Shown piece after piece: positions 1-6,634 of a stretch of 14,044 bases of DNA. The position numbers were made by a program, and so were the translations under genes. The notes under the pieces were generated by a model. The model had not been told where the DNA came from and ran no database searches. It was given only the letters and a program-made list of their open reading frames with translations. How positions within the stretch are numbered: the stretch's first letter is position 1; each line of letters starts with the position of its first letter. The DNA is from Campylobacterota bacterium (GTDB taxonomy: Bacteria > Campylobacterota > Campylobacteria > Campylobacterales > Sulfurospirillaceae): the NCBI GenBank assembly GCA_009930355.1, contig RZYK01000032.1:1-14044 (forward strand), in the 5' to 3' direction.

Positions 1-80
1 TTCCAGTCACTTTCTTTTGGAGGAAATACAACAATAAGCGCCTCTTGTTCTTCCCATTCAGCAGGTATTCTTCGTTTCAT
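1..80 (-). CDS. Agmatine deiminase / peptidylarginine deiminase family protein, N-terminal fragment
   Basis: Only the first 26 codons lie in the window; the gene continues off the left edge. The product begins MKRRIPAEWEEQEALIVV and continues FPPKESDW. This matches the opening of the PAD_porph/agmatine deiminase family, whose members typically start with a 'R-x-P-A-E-W-x-x-Q' stretch followed by a hydrophobic strand and a 'P...(T/S)DW' segment. Family enzymes hydrolyse agmatine to N-carbamoylputrescine and ammonia in polyamine synthesis, or deiminate related guanidino compounds. The ATG is preceded, on the minus strand, by AAGGAA about 6 bases upstream. The gene is divergent from the histidine kinase gene. 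The catalytic Cys/His/Asp region is outside the window, so the exact substrate cannot be judged. Confidence 0.8.
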   Translation of the reverse strand, partial: MKRRIPAEWEEQEALIVVFPPKESDW

Positions 81-113
81 TGGATTTCCTTCGTGTTTTT
101 TGATAAGGGTCAA

Positions 114-119
114 ATTATA
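114..119 (-). promoter_or_regulatory. -10 box of the deiminase gene
   Basis: The minus strand reads TATAAT here, in the context TGGTATAAT. It lies 34 bases upstream of the deiminase ATG, which leaves a normal short leader. No convincing -35 box is visible, as is common for sigma-70 promoters in Campylobacterota. Confidence 0.6.
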
Positions 120-174
120 CCAAAATGTACTACTGTTTTTTGGGGCGAAACTAGATAAAATGGTGAAAATGACT

Positions 175-188
175 CTTTACATGTAAAG
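175..188. repeat. Iterated palindrome, 14-bp form CTTTACATGTAAAG
   Basis: This is a perfect 14-bp palindrome just before the kinase gene. Its last bases, AAAG, are also the start of the AAAGGA ribosome binding site for the GTG at 196. It is copy 1 of the eight-copy TTACATGTAA family in this window. Confidence 0.85.
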
Positions 189-195
189 GATATGT

Positions 196-1689
196 GTGCT
201 ACTTCGAGATAAAAACAATAAAAGTATTAAACACATTAACCTCATGGCGCTGGTGTTTGCACTGCTGTTTGCTTTTGTGGCAACGGGCGTGATTATTTTA
301 AATGAGTATCTTTCTTTTAAAGCGGAAAATGAAGCCCTAAGGGAGCGTTATAAAGAGGAACAAAAGAAGAGTGCTTTAAAGAATTTACACTTTCTAAGTG
401 ACATCGTACGCTATCGTTTTGAGCAGAGTAAAGAGGAAGAAGAGAGCGTTATTGAGAAAAAAATAGGCGAAGACATACGTGCACTGATGCGTCAAGAAAG
501 CGAGCATCACTATGTGTTTATCCAAAAAAAGAATCAAGCCTTTGTGTATGTCACGCCTGCGTATGCCAATGCAACATTTTTGGATGATAGTGTCGAAAGC
601 ATGGTGTTTGAACCTTTGCAATGGCGTTTGGGTAGCGGTGTACAGATGCAAGGTGTGGAGGAGGTTTTAGCACACAATCAAAAAGCCTACGAAGATAAAA
701 TCATTGATTTTGTCCTTAAAATTTATATGCTCACACTCTTTTTGTATTTGGTAAGCACCATTGAATACCGCTATGTGAGTGAGCTGATAGGGCGTGAGAT
801 TCGGTTTATCAGTGTGTCGTTTAAAAAAGCTTCGCAAAATTACGAGTTTATTGATACAGAGAAAATTAAATTTCAAGAGTTTCAAGAAATTGTGAGTCAA
901 GCCAATGCCATGATTGAACAGATTAAGAGTAAAAACAGTGCTTTGCTTGGGCTTAATAGCTCGCTTGAAGAGATAGTCGTGCAAAAAACACACGAACTCA
1001 AACAATCGGTTGAGTACACTAAAGAACTCTTAGAAAAACAAGACCGTTTTATTAAAAATGCCATTCATGAAATTAATACACCTTTGTCGATTATTTTGAT
1101 GAACATTGATTTGTATAATCTTAAATATGAAAAAAATCGCTATTTGCTTAAAATTGAAGCTGCTGTGAAAGTATTGGATAATATTTATGGCGATTTGGAA
1201 TATATTGTCAAAAAAGACAGGGTTGTTTACGAGAAAAAAATGGTTGATTTCTCAACATTTTTGCTGCAAAGGGTTGCTTATTTTGAAGATGTGGCAGAGG
1301 GCAATAAATTGGAAATGAAGACCCATGTAGCGCCTGATGTGTTTATTGTTTTTAATGAGATTGAGTTGCAACGCATTTGCGACAACAATATCTCCAATGC
1401 GATTAAGTACAGTTATGAAAATCATGCGTTACATGTAAGGCTTTACGAAGAGAAGCAAGCCATTGTTTTTGCGGTTGAAAACTCAGGTGAGACCATTCGC
1501 TCACCTGAAAAACTTTTCAATCGCTACTACAGGGAAGATGTAGCACGAGGTGGTTTTGGGCTAGGGTTGAATATCGTAAAAGAGATATGCGATGCCAATG
1601 GGGTGGATATTGATGTGGTGTCGCATGAAGAAAAAACATGTTTTAGCTACCGTTTTAAAAAGGAGAGGGATGAAGATTTTACTGCTTGA
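196..1689 (+). CDS. Membrane-bound sensor histidine kinase
   Basis: A 497-residue two-component sensor. It has a transmembrane helix at about residues 14-36, a periplasmic domain of about 130 residues, a second helix at about 171-189, a charged linker/coiled coil at about 225-285, and a HisKA dimerisation segment with the phosphorylatable His291 in the motif 'NAIHEINTPLS'. The C-terminal HATPase domain has an N box 'NNISNAIKYS' (about 397-406), a rather degenerate G1 box 'ENSGETI', and a clear G2 box 'GGFGLGL' starting at residue 452. GTG at 196 is chosen as start because AAAGGA (185-190) sits 5 bases upstream and an in-frame stop lies at 184-186. The ATG at 192 is in another frame that stops quickly. 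The response regulator gene overlaps its 3' end by 20 bases, so the two are cotranscribed. The signal is unknown. The periplasmic part is cache-like in size, but I cannot assign it. The acetate genes downstream suggest a carbon-source signal, which is an inference. Confidence 0.93.
   Translation: MLLRDKNNKSIKHINLMALVFALLFAFVATGVIILNEYLSFKAENEALRERYKEEQKKSALKNLHFLSDIVRYRFEQSKEEEESVIEKKIGEDIRALMRQESEHHYVFIQKKNQAFVYVTPAYANATFLDDSVESMVFEPLQWRLGSGVQMQGVEEVLAHNQKAYEDKIIDFVLKIYMLTLFLYLVSTIEYRYVSELIGREIRFISVSFKKASQNYEFIDTEKIKFQEFQEIVSQANAMIEQIKSKNSALLGLNSSLEEIVVQKTHELKQSVEYTKELLEKQDRFIKNAIHEINTPLSIILMNIDLYNLKYEKNRYLLKIEAAVKVLDNIYGDLEYIVKKDRVVYEKKMVDFSTFLLQRVAYFEDVAEGNKLEMKTHVAPDVFIVFNEIELQRICDNNISNAIKYSYENHALHVRLYEEKQAIVFAVENSGETIRSPEKLFNRYYREDVARGGFGLGLNIVKEICDANGVDIDVVSHEEKTCFSYRFKKERDEDFTA
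1429..1438. repeat. Iterated palindrome, 10-bp form, inside the kinase gene
   Basis: TTACATGTAA inside the histidine kinase gene, read in frame as TTA CAT GTA (Leu-His-Val) followed by AGG (Arg). Copy 2 of the family. Confidence 0.8.
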
Positions 1690-2347
1690 AGATGAGTCCA
1701 TGCTTCGAAGCTCCATTGAAGAGTATTTGGAAGCATTGGGACATAAAGTGATTGCTTTTGGCAATGGAGAAGAGGCGTATGGTGCTATTTGCAAGGATGT
1801 TTTTGATTTGTTGGTGTTAGATATTAATATTCCTAAAATGAGTGGATTAACACTGTTAAAAGAGCTTAATAGCATCGAACAAGCGTATCCTACAATTTTT
1901 ATTAGCGCTAATGTGGATATTGATGATATAAGCCGTGCCTTTGAATTGGGGGCTTCTGATTATCTTAAAAAACCTTTTCATCTCAAAGAGTTGGGACTTC
2001 GCATTGATAGGATTAAAAAAGCGTATGAGATAAAGCACTTACACCATGTCATTTTAAGCCCAAAATATGTTTTTTCCAAAGAAGAGCAGATGCTTTTTTA
2101 CAACAATAATGTACAGGTGCTAACAAAAAAACAGTTACAAATCGTAACTCTGTTGTGTGAGAATATTGGTATCGTGGTGGACTTTGAAAAGTTTAGAAGT
2201 TACGTTTGGAATGAAGAACCTGTGGATAATGCCACCATTAGGGCTGAAATTAGCCGTTTTCGTAAACTTTTAAAAGAAGATTTTATTATTAACCTCAAAG
2301 GCGTTGGTTATAAAATTGACCGTTATTATCCAGAGAAAAAAGGATAA
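1670..2347 (+). CDS. OmpR/PhoB-type response regulator
   Basis: A 225-residue response regulator and the partner of the upstream kinase. The N-terminal receiver domain (about 1-115) shows the acidic pocket Glu7-Asp8, the phosphoacceptor Asp51 in 'LVLDINIPKMSG', Ser79 in 'IFISA' at the switch position, and Lys101-Pro102 in 'YLKKPF'. The C-terminal part (about 145-218) is a winged-helix DNA-binding domain, with 'LTKKQLQIVTLL' at its start and 'LKGVGYKI' as the terminal hairpin. ATG 1670 is chosen because the receiver fold begins immediately (MKILLLEDES) and AGGAGAGG (1661-1668) precedes it; a longer reading from 1592 adds a non-homologous tail. It overlaps the kinase gene by 20 bases, implying translational coupling. 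Proteins of this type usually bind direct repeats of about 11-bp period, and such a repeat is found at 2407-2425 before the acetate genes, making them the most likely target (inference). Confidence 0.93.
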   Translation: MKILLLEDESMLRSSIEEYLEALGHKVIAFGNGEEAYGAICKDVFDLLVLDINIPKMSGLTLLKELNSIEQAYPTIFISANVDIDDISRAFELGASDYLKKPFHLKELGLRIDRIKKAYEIKHLHHVILSPKYVFSKEEQMLFYNNNVQVLTKKQLQIVTLLCENIGIVVDFEKFRSYVWNEEPVDNATIRAEISRFRKLLKEDFIINLKGVGYKIDRYYPEKKG

Positions 2348-2406
2348 TTGTTACAAATATACTCATTATAAAGATAGTTTTTTACAAAACTACACACTTC
2401 TTTTAA

Positions 2407-2425
2407 ATGCTACGATAATGCTACG
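2407..2425 (+). promoter_or_regulatory. 11-bp-period direct repeat, candidate response regulator operator
   Basis: ATGCTACG occurs at 2407-2414 and again at 2418-2425, an exact 8-bp repeat with an 11-bp period. OmpR/PhoB-type regulators typically bind such same-face tandem half-sites. It lies 60 bp after the regulator gene and about 84 bp before the start of the acetate permease operon. GATAAT (2414-2419), inside the repeat, could be a -10 box, in which case binding would overlap the promoter. Two TTACAAA words at 2351 and 2382 lie upstream; I could not fit them to the same period. Function is inferred. Confidence 0.45.
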
Positions 2426-2457
2426 TTGCTCTTTTAGAATGCCCTTGTGACATTAAA

Positions 2458-2487
2458 GATCGACCTTACATTTTTGTGAGGTCGGTT
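2458..2487 (+). promoter_or_regulatory. Leader hairpin upstream of the acetate permease operon
   Basis: CGACCTTACA (2461-2470) can pair with TGTGAGGTCG (2475-2484) over a TTTT loop, with one T-G wobble. Three weaker pairs extend the base to 2458/2487. The hairpin ends about 10 bases before the AAGGAG ribosome binding site (2498-2503). No T-run follows, so it does not look like a terminator. It may stabilise the mRNA or affect translation of the DUF485 gene. Confidence 0.5.
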
Positions 2488-2508
2488 CAAATTTATGAAG
2501 GAGCATTT

Positions 2509-2823
2509 ATGAGTCAAAATATCTACGACAAAGTCAAAACTAACCCAAAATATGCAGAACTGGTGCAAAAGCGAAGTCGTTTTGCTTGGAAACTTGCCAT
2601 TGTTATGCTGGTGGTTTACTACGCGTTCATTCTTGTAATTGCTTTTTCTCCCAATCTCTTTGCGATACGCATTGGAGAAGGTGTTACCACCCTTGGTATT
2701 CCTGTGGGCATTGGGGTAATTCTTATTGCGTTTATTTTAACGGGTATTTATACGCAAAGAGCCAATGGCGAATTTGATGACTTAACGACTCAAATCAAGG
2801 AAGATGTAAGGAGTGCACAATGA
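2509..2823 (+). CDS. yjcH: DUF485 membrane protein (YjcH type)
   Basis: A 104-residue protein with two transmembrane helices at about 27-46 and 62-82, and short charged ends. It matches the DUF485/YjcH family, small inner-membrane proteins encoded directly before actP in many bacteria. Their exact role is not established; an accessory role to the permease is usually assumed. ATG 2509 is chosen because AAGGAG (2498-2503) sits 5 bases upstream and the family motif region begins at once (MSQNIYDKVKTNPKYAELV). An in-frame extension to 2476 would run through the leader hairpin. The stop overlaps the actP start as ATGA (2820-2823), so the two are translationally coupled. Confidence 0.9.
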   Translation: MSQNIYDKVKTNPKYAELVQKRSRFAWKLAIVMLVVYYAFILVIAFSPNLFAIRIGEGVTTLGIPVGIGVILIAFILTGIYTQRANGEFDDLTTQIKEDVRSAQ

Positions 2824-4460
2824 AATGGGGTTTTGTTTTTTGGGCACTTTCAAGTGCTCTTTTTGCAGCAGATGCTCAATTTAGCGGTAGACGTGATTTG
2901 AATATTGCAGCCATTGCTATGTTTTTAATTTTTGTTGTTGCCACACTGGGCATTACCTACTGGGCAGCACGTCGAACCAAAACGGCTAAAGATTTTTACA
3001 CCGCAGGTGGAGGCATTACAGGTTTCCAAAACGGTTTAGCCATTGCGGGTGATTATATGTCAGCGGCATCATTTTTGGGAATCTCAGGACTTGTTTATAT
3101 GAAAGGTTTTGATGGCTTAATTTATTCGATTGGCTTTTTGGTCGGTTGGCCTATCATCCTTTTCTTAGTCGCTGAGCAGCTTAGAAACTTAGGTAAATAT
3201 ACCTTTTCTGATGTTGCGTCATATCGTTTAAAGCAAACGCCGATTCGTACACTTGCGGCATCTGGTTCATTGGCTACGGTTGCACTTTACTTGATTGCAC
3301 AGATGGTGGGGGCTGGACAGTTGATTCAAATCTTGTTTGGTATGGATTATGAGTATGCGGTTGTTATGGTGGGTATTTTAATGATACTTTATGTAACATT
3401 TGGTGGCATGCTCGCCACAACATGGGTGCAAATTATTAAAGCCGTGTTATTGCTCTCAGGGGCTACATTCATGGCAATTATGATTATGTACAAAGTGGGT
3501 TTTAGCTTTGAAAGTTTGTTTGCTAAAGCGGTTGAGCTTAAAAAAACAAATGCTATTATGGCTCCAGGTGGCTTGGTCAGTGATCCCATCTCTGCCATTA
3601 GTTTAGGTATCGCATTGATGTTTGGCACAGCGGGTTTACCACATATCTTAATGCGTTTCTTTACCGTAAGTGATGCGAAAGAGGCACGTAAATCAGTTTT
3701 TGTTGCCACAGGATTTATTGGGTATTTTTATATCTTGACCTTTATCATTGGTTTTGGTGCGGTTATCCTTTTAACAGGCAATCCTGAGTATCTTGATACT
3801 GTAAAAGGTGGGATTATTGGTGGTGGTAACATGGCGGCAATTCATACCGCACACGCCATTGGTGGTAACATCTTTTTAGGATTTATCTCCGCCGTGGCAT
3901 TTGCAACGATTTTAGCGGTTGTCTCTGGTCTTACGTTAGCAGGGGCAAGTGCGGTCAGCCATGATTTGTACGCCAATGTTTTTGCAAGAGGGCGTGCGGA
4001 TGAGATGACAGAGATGAAAGTCTCTAAATACTCGACCATTGCCTTAGGTATTTTGGCAATTATTTTAGGCATTGCCTTTGAAAAGCAGAACATTGCGTTC
4101 ATGGTAGGTTTGGCGTTTGCCATTGCAGCAAGTGCAAACTTTCCTATTCTTTTTCTCTCAATGTTTTGGGGTAAATTGACCACCAAAGGTGCTGTATGGG
4201 GTGGAGGTCTAGGCCTTTTGACCGCCGTGGTTTTGGTTGTGTTAAGTAAGGCGGTTTGGGTGGATATTTTAGGCTATAAAACAGCTATCTATCCTTATGG
4301 AAACCCAGCGATTTTCTCTGTTACGATAGCGTTTTTGGGTATCTGGTTGTTTTCTTTAATGGATAACAGCGAGGATGCTAAAAGAGAACATGCAGCGTAT
4401 GAGCATCAGTTTATTCGCTCGCAAACAGGTATTGGTGCAGAGGGAGCCTCTAGCCACTAA
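2820..4460 (+). CDS. actP: Cation/acetate symporter ActP
   Basis: A 546-residue member of the sodium:solute symporter (SLC5/SSS) family. Residues 1-17 look like the cleavable signal-like leader also present in E. coli ActP (MKWGFVFWALSSALFAADA), followed by many hydrophobic helices. Stretches such as 'GDYMSAASFLGISGLV', 'FGGMLATTWVQIIKAVLLL', 'GTAGLPHILMRFFTVSDA', 'NIAFMVGLAFAIAAS' and the C-terminal 'FIRSQTG' match E. coli ActP closely as I recall it; this level of match supports the acetate (and short-chain carboxylate such as glycolate) specificity. It acts in the inner membrane, importing acetate with a cation. It overlaps yjcH by 4 bases and is followed by acs, so transport and activation are encoded together. 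E. coli has acs first, so gene order differs. The start is fixed by the ATGA overlap. Confidence 0.95.
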   Translation: MKWGFVFWALSSALFAADAQFSGRRDLNIAAIAMFLIFVVATLGITYWAARRTKTAKDFYTAGGGITGFQNGLAIAGDYMSAASFLGISGLVYMKGFDGLIYSIGFLVGWPIILFLVAEQLRNLGKYTFSDVASYRLKQTPIRTLAASGSLATVALYLIAQMVGAGQLIQILFGMDYEYAVVMVGILMILYVTFGGMLATTWVQIIKAVLLLSGATFMAIMIMYKVGFSFESLFAKAVELKKTNAIMAPGGLVSDPISAISLGIALMFGTAGLPHILMRFFTVSDAKEARKSVFVATGFIGYFYILTFIIGFGAVILLTGNPEYLDTVKGGIIGGGNMAAIHTAHAIGGNIFLGFISAVAFATILAVVSGLTLAGASAVSHDLYANVFARGRADEMTEMKVSKYSTIALGILAIILGIAFEKQNIAFMVGLAFAIAASANFPILFLSMFWGKLTTKGAVWGGGLGLLTAVVLVVLSKAVWVDILGYKTAIYPYGNPAIFSVTIAFLGIWLFSLMDNSEDAKREHAAYEHQFIRSQTGIGAEGASSH

Positions 4461-4473
4461 GTTTTAAGGAATG

Positions 4474-4504
4474 TTCACAGGCTTTTTTAGCCTGTGAAAC
4501 TTTT
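4474..4504 (+). terminator. Hairpin after actP, possible weak terminator
   Basis: TTCACAGGC (4474-4482) pairs perfectly with GCCTGTGAA (4490-4498) over a 7-base T-rich loop, followed by AC and a run of only four T. It lies 14 bases after the actP stop. The short T-run suggests incomplete termination, which would lower acs expression relative to actP, or a processing/stabilising hairpin. Confidence 0.5.
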
Positions 4505-4506
4505 GT

Positions 4507-4536
4507 CCCAACACGATTGATAGTAGTCGTGTTGGG
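4507..4536 (+). promoter_or_regulatory. Second hairpin in the actP-acs gap
   Basis: CCCAACACGA (4507-4516) pairs perfectly with TCGTGTTGGG (4527-4536); the 10-base loop may close further by two pairs. It starts 8 bases after the previous hairpin. There is no T-run directly after it, so it is not a standard terminator. It ends about 21 bases before the acs ribosome binding site. Confidence 0.5.
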
Positions 4537-4570
4537 TTAAAAGTCTAATTTTATTAAAAGGATAGAAAAA

Positions 4571-6517
4571 ATGTCACAACTTTTCGAACCAAACAGAGCC
4601 CTCAGTAGGGAAGCTAGAATTAAAAATATGTGTGAATATAAAGAACTTTGTATTCAAGCAGATGAAGATTTTGAGGGCTACTGGGACAAACTTGCACGTG
4701 AAAAACTAGAGTGGTTTAAACCCTATGATAGGGTTTTAAATGATGACAATGCTCCGTTTTACAAGTGGTTCGAGGGTGGAAAAATCAATGTGACCCACCA
4801 ATGTTTAGGTCGACATCTCAATTCTCGTAAAAACAAAGCCGCCATTATTTGGGAAGGGGAAGATGGGCAACGCCGTATTATTACCTACTTACAACTCTTT
4901 TACCGTGTCAATCGTTTGGCAAACTTGATGAGAAACAAATTTGGTATTAAAAAGGGTGATAGGGTTGTGCTTTATATGCCAATGATTCCAGAAGCGGCCT
5001 TTGCGATGTTGGCGTGTGCGAAGATTGGGGCGATTCACTCAGTTGTTTTCGGTGGATTTTCAGCAGAAGCATTGCGTGATCGTGTTCAAGATGCCCAAGC
5101 AAAATTGGTGATTACCGCCGATGGTGCCTTTCGTCGTGGTAAGCCCTATATGTTAAAACCAATGGTAGATGAGGCTTTAAGAGAGGGGTGCGAGTGTTGT
5201 GAAAAAGTGTTAATTGTTCAGCGTAACTTTGAAGACATTGAGTACGTTCGTGGTCGAGACTATGTTTATAACGAAATTATTATGCAAGAGTCTCAATACT
5301 GTGAGCCTGAGTGGATGGACGCTGAAGACCCACTCTTTTTACTTTATACTTCAGGAAGTACGGGCAAGCCAAAAGGTGTTCAACACTCCAGTGCGGGCTA
5401 CATTCTTTGGGCGCAATACACGATGGAACACGTTTTTGATGTAAAAGAGAACGATACTTTTTGGTGTACAGCCGATGTGGGTTGGATTACAGGGCATACG
5501 TACATTGTGTATGGACCTTTAGCGATGGGTGCAACGACCATTATGTATGAGGGCGTTCCAACCTTTCCTGATGTAGGTCGATGGTGGAGTATGATCGAAG
5601 AGCACCGTGTGAATCAGTTTTATACTGCACCCACAGCGATTCGTTTATTGCATAAAGAAGGAGTGGATGCGCCAAGTAAGTATGATTTAAGCTCACTTAA
5701 AGTGTTGGGAACGGTGGGAGAGCCAATTAACCCTGATGCGTGGATGTGGTACTATGAACAAATCGGTGGAGGCAAATGCCCGATTGTGGATACATGGTGG
5801 CAAACGGAGACGGGTGGGCATATGATTTCTCCACTTCCTGGTGCTACGCCGATTAAACCTGGTTCTGCGACATTTCCACTTCCTGGAATTAAAGCAGAAA
5901 TTATTGATGAAAATGGCAATCCCACACCCAAAGGTGAAAAAGGATTCTTGTGTATCACGAAGCCTTGGCCTTCTATGATTCGTAATATCTGGGGTGATAG
6001 TGATCGTTTTGTGAAGTCTTATTTTGGAGATTGTAAAAAAGATGGTAAACCTGTCTATTTCTCAGGCGATGGGGCGATGTACGATGATGATGGCTACATC
6101 GTTATCACAGGTCGAACCGATGATGTTATCAACGTCTCTGGTCATAGAATCGGCACGGCTGAGATTGAAGCGGTGTTAGGGCATCATGAAAACGTCGCTG
6201 AAGTGGCTGTGGTTGGGCGTCCTGATCCGATTAAAGGGGAGGGTATCTTTGCGTACATCGTCATTAAGGGTACGGATAGTATTAGCGAAGAGGTGTATAT
6301 GATTCAAGAGCTCAATAAGCTCATCGTAAAAGAAATTGGAAATATCGCAAAACTGGATGCCATTCGTTTCGTTCCAGGGCTTCCAAAAACGAGAAGTGGA
6401 AAGATTATGCGAAGAATTTTGCGCTCTATTGCTAAGCATGAGCCAATCACACAGGATATTTCAACCTTAGAAGATCCAAGTATTGTGGAGAAAATCCAAA
6501 ACCTCGTTCAATTTTAA
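4571..6517 (+). CDS. acs: Acetyl-CoA synthetase (AMP-forming)
   Basis: A 648-residue enzyme of full family length. It converts acetate, ATP and CoA to acetyl-CoA, AMP and pyrophosphate in the cytoplasm, the high-affinity route for acetate use. Visible motifs: the ATP-binding loop 'YTSGSTGKPKG' (259-269), 'WWQTETGG' (409-416) whose Trp pair shapes the small acetate pocket, 'SGDGAMYDDDGYIVITGRTDD' region joining the two domains, 'VSGHRIGTAEIE', and 'PKTRSGKIMRRILR' with the catalytic, normally acetylatable Lys at residue 611 (E. coli Lys609 equivalent). ATG 4571 has AAGGA (4558-4562) 8 bases upstream. It follows actP by 110 bases containing two hairpins, so it may be partly uncoupled from the permease. 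The terminator at 6526 closes the unit. The Lys611 motif suggests control by acetylation, although no acetylase/deacetylase gene is in the window. Confidence 0.97.
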   Translation: MSQLFEPNRALSREARIKNMCEYKELCIQADEDFEGYWDKLAREKLEWFKPYDRVLNDDNAPFYKWFEGGKINVTHQCLGRHLNSRKNKAAIIWEGEDGQRRIITYLQLFYRVNRLANLMRNKFGIKKGDRVVLYMPMIPEAAFAMLACAKIGAIHSVVFGGFSAEALRDRVQDAQAKLVITADGAFRRGKPYMLKPMVDEALREGCECCEKVLIVQRNFEDIEYVRGRDYVYNEIIMQESQYCEPEWMDAEDPLFLLYTSGSTGKPKGVQHSSAGYILWAQYTMEHVFDVKENDTFWCTADVGWITGHTYIVYGPLAMGATTIMYEGVPTFPDVGRWWSMIEEHRVNQFYTAPTAIRLLHKEGVDAPSKYDLSSLKVLGTVGEPINPDAWMWYYEQIGGGKCPIVDTWWQTETGGHMISPLPGATPIKPGSATFPLPGIKAEIIDENGNPTPKGEKGFLCITKPWPSMIRNIWGDSDRFVKSYFGDCKKDGKPVYFSGDGAMYDDDGYIVITGRTDDVINVSGHRIGTAEIEAVLGHHENVAEVAVVGRPDPIKGEGIFAYIVIKGTDSISEEVYMIQELNKLIVKEIGNIAKLDAIRFVPGLPKTRSGKIMRRILRSIAKHEPITQDISTLEDPSIVEKIQNLVQF

Positions 6518-6525
6518 TGCCTCAA

Positions 6526-6562
6526 AGCGGTTACATGTAAAATGTGACCGCTCCTTTTTTTT
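6526..6562 (+). terminator. Rho-independent terminator of acs, built around the iterated palindrome
   Basis: AGCGGTTACAT (6526-6536) pairs with ATGTGACCGCT (6542-6552) with one T-G wobble over the loop GTAAA, followed by CC and eight T (6555-6562). The left arm and loop contain TTACATGTAA (6531-6540). Confidence 0.85.
6531..6540. repeat. Iterated palindrome inside the acs terminator
   Basis: TTACATGTAA, forming part of the left arm and loop of the terminator hairpin. Copy 3 of the family. Confidence 0.8.
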
Positions 6563-6590
6563 CTCCCGTAAAAACGTCTCCCAAAAATGG

Positions 6591-6599
6591 TATGATAAT
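6591..6599 (+). promoter_or_regulatory. -10 region of the SapC-family gene
   Basis: TATGATAAT preceded by TGG; either TATGAT or GATAAT could serve as the -10. It lies after the acs terminator and 35 bases before the ATG, so the gene probably has its own promoter. No clear -35 box. Confidence 0.5.
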
Positions 6600-6634
6600 C
6601 AAACAGACTTCAATTATTTAGAGGAACATAATCT

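Noticed and set aside
394..1005. Antisense open frames under the kinase gene
   Set aside because: The composition is that of a reversed coding strand, with no ribosome binding sites or domains.
1633..1644. AAAACATGTTTT palindrome in the kinase gene
   Set aside because: It shares the ACATGT core but not the TTACATGTAA form. It comes from Lys-Thr-Cys-Phe codons and is likely chance.
1592..1669. Upstream in-frame extension of the response regulator
   Set aside because: It adds 26 residues without receiver homology, lies wholly within the kinase gene, and lacks the good AGGAGAGG signal found before ATG 1670.
2476..2508. Earlier ATG for the DUF485 protein
   Set aside because: It would start inside the leader hairpin. 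AAGGAG is correctly placed for ATG 2509.
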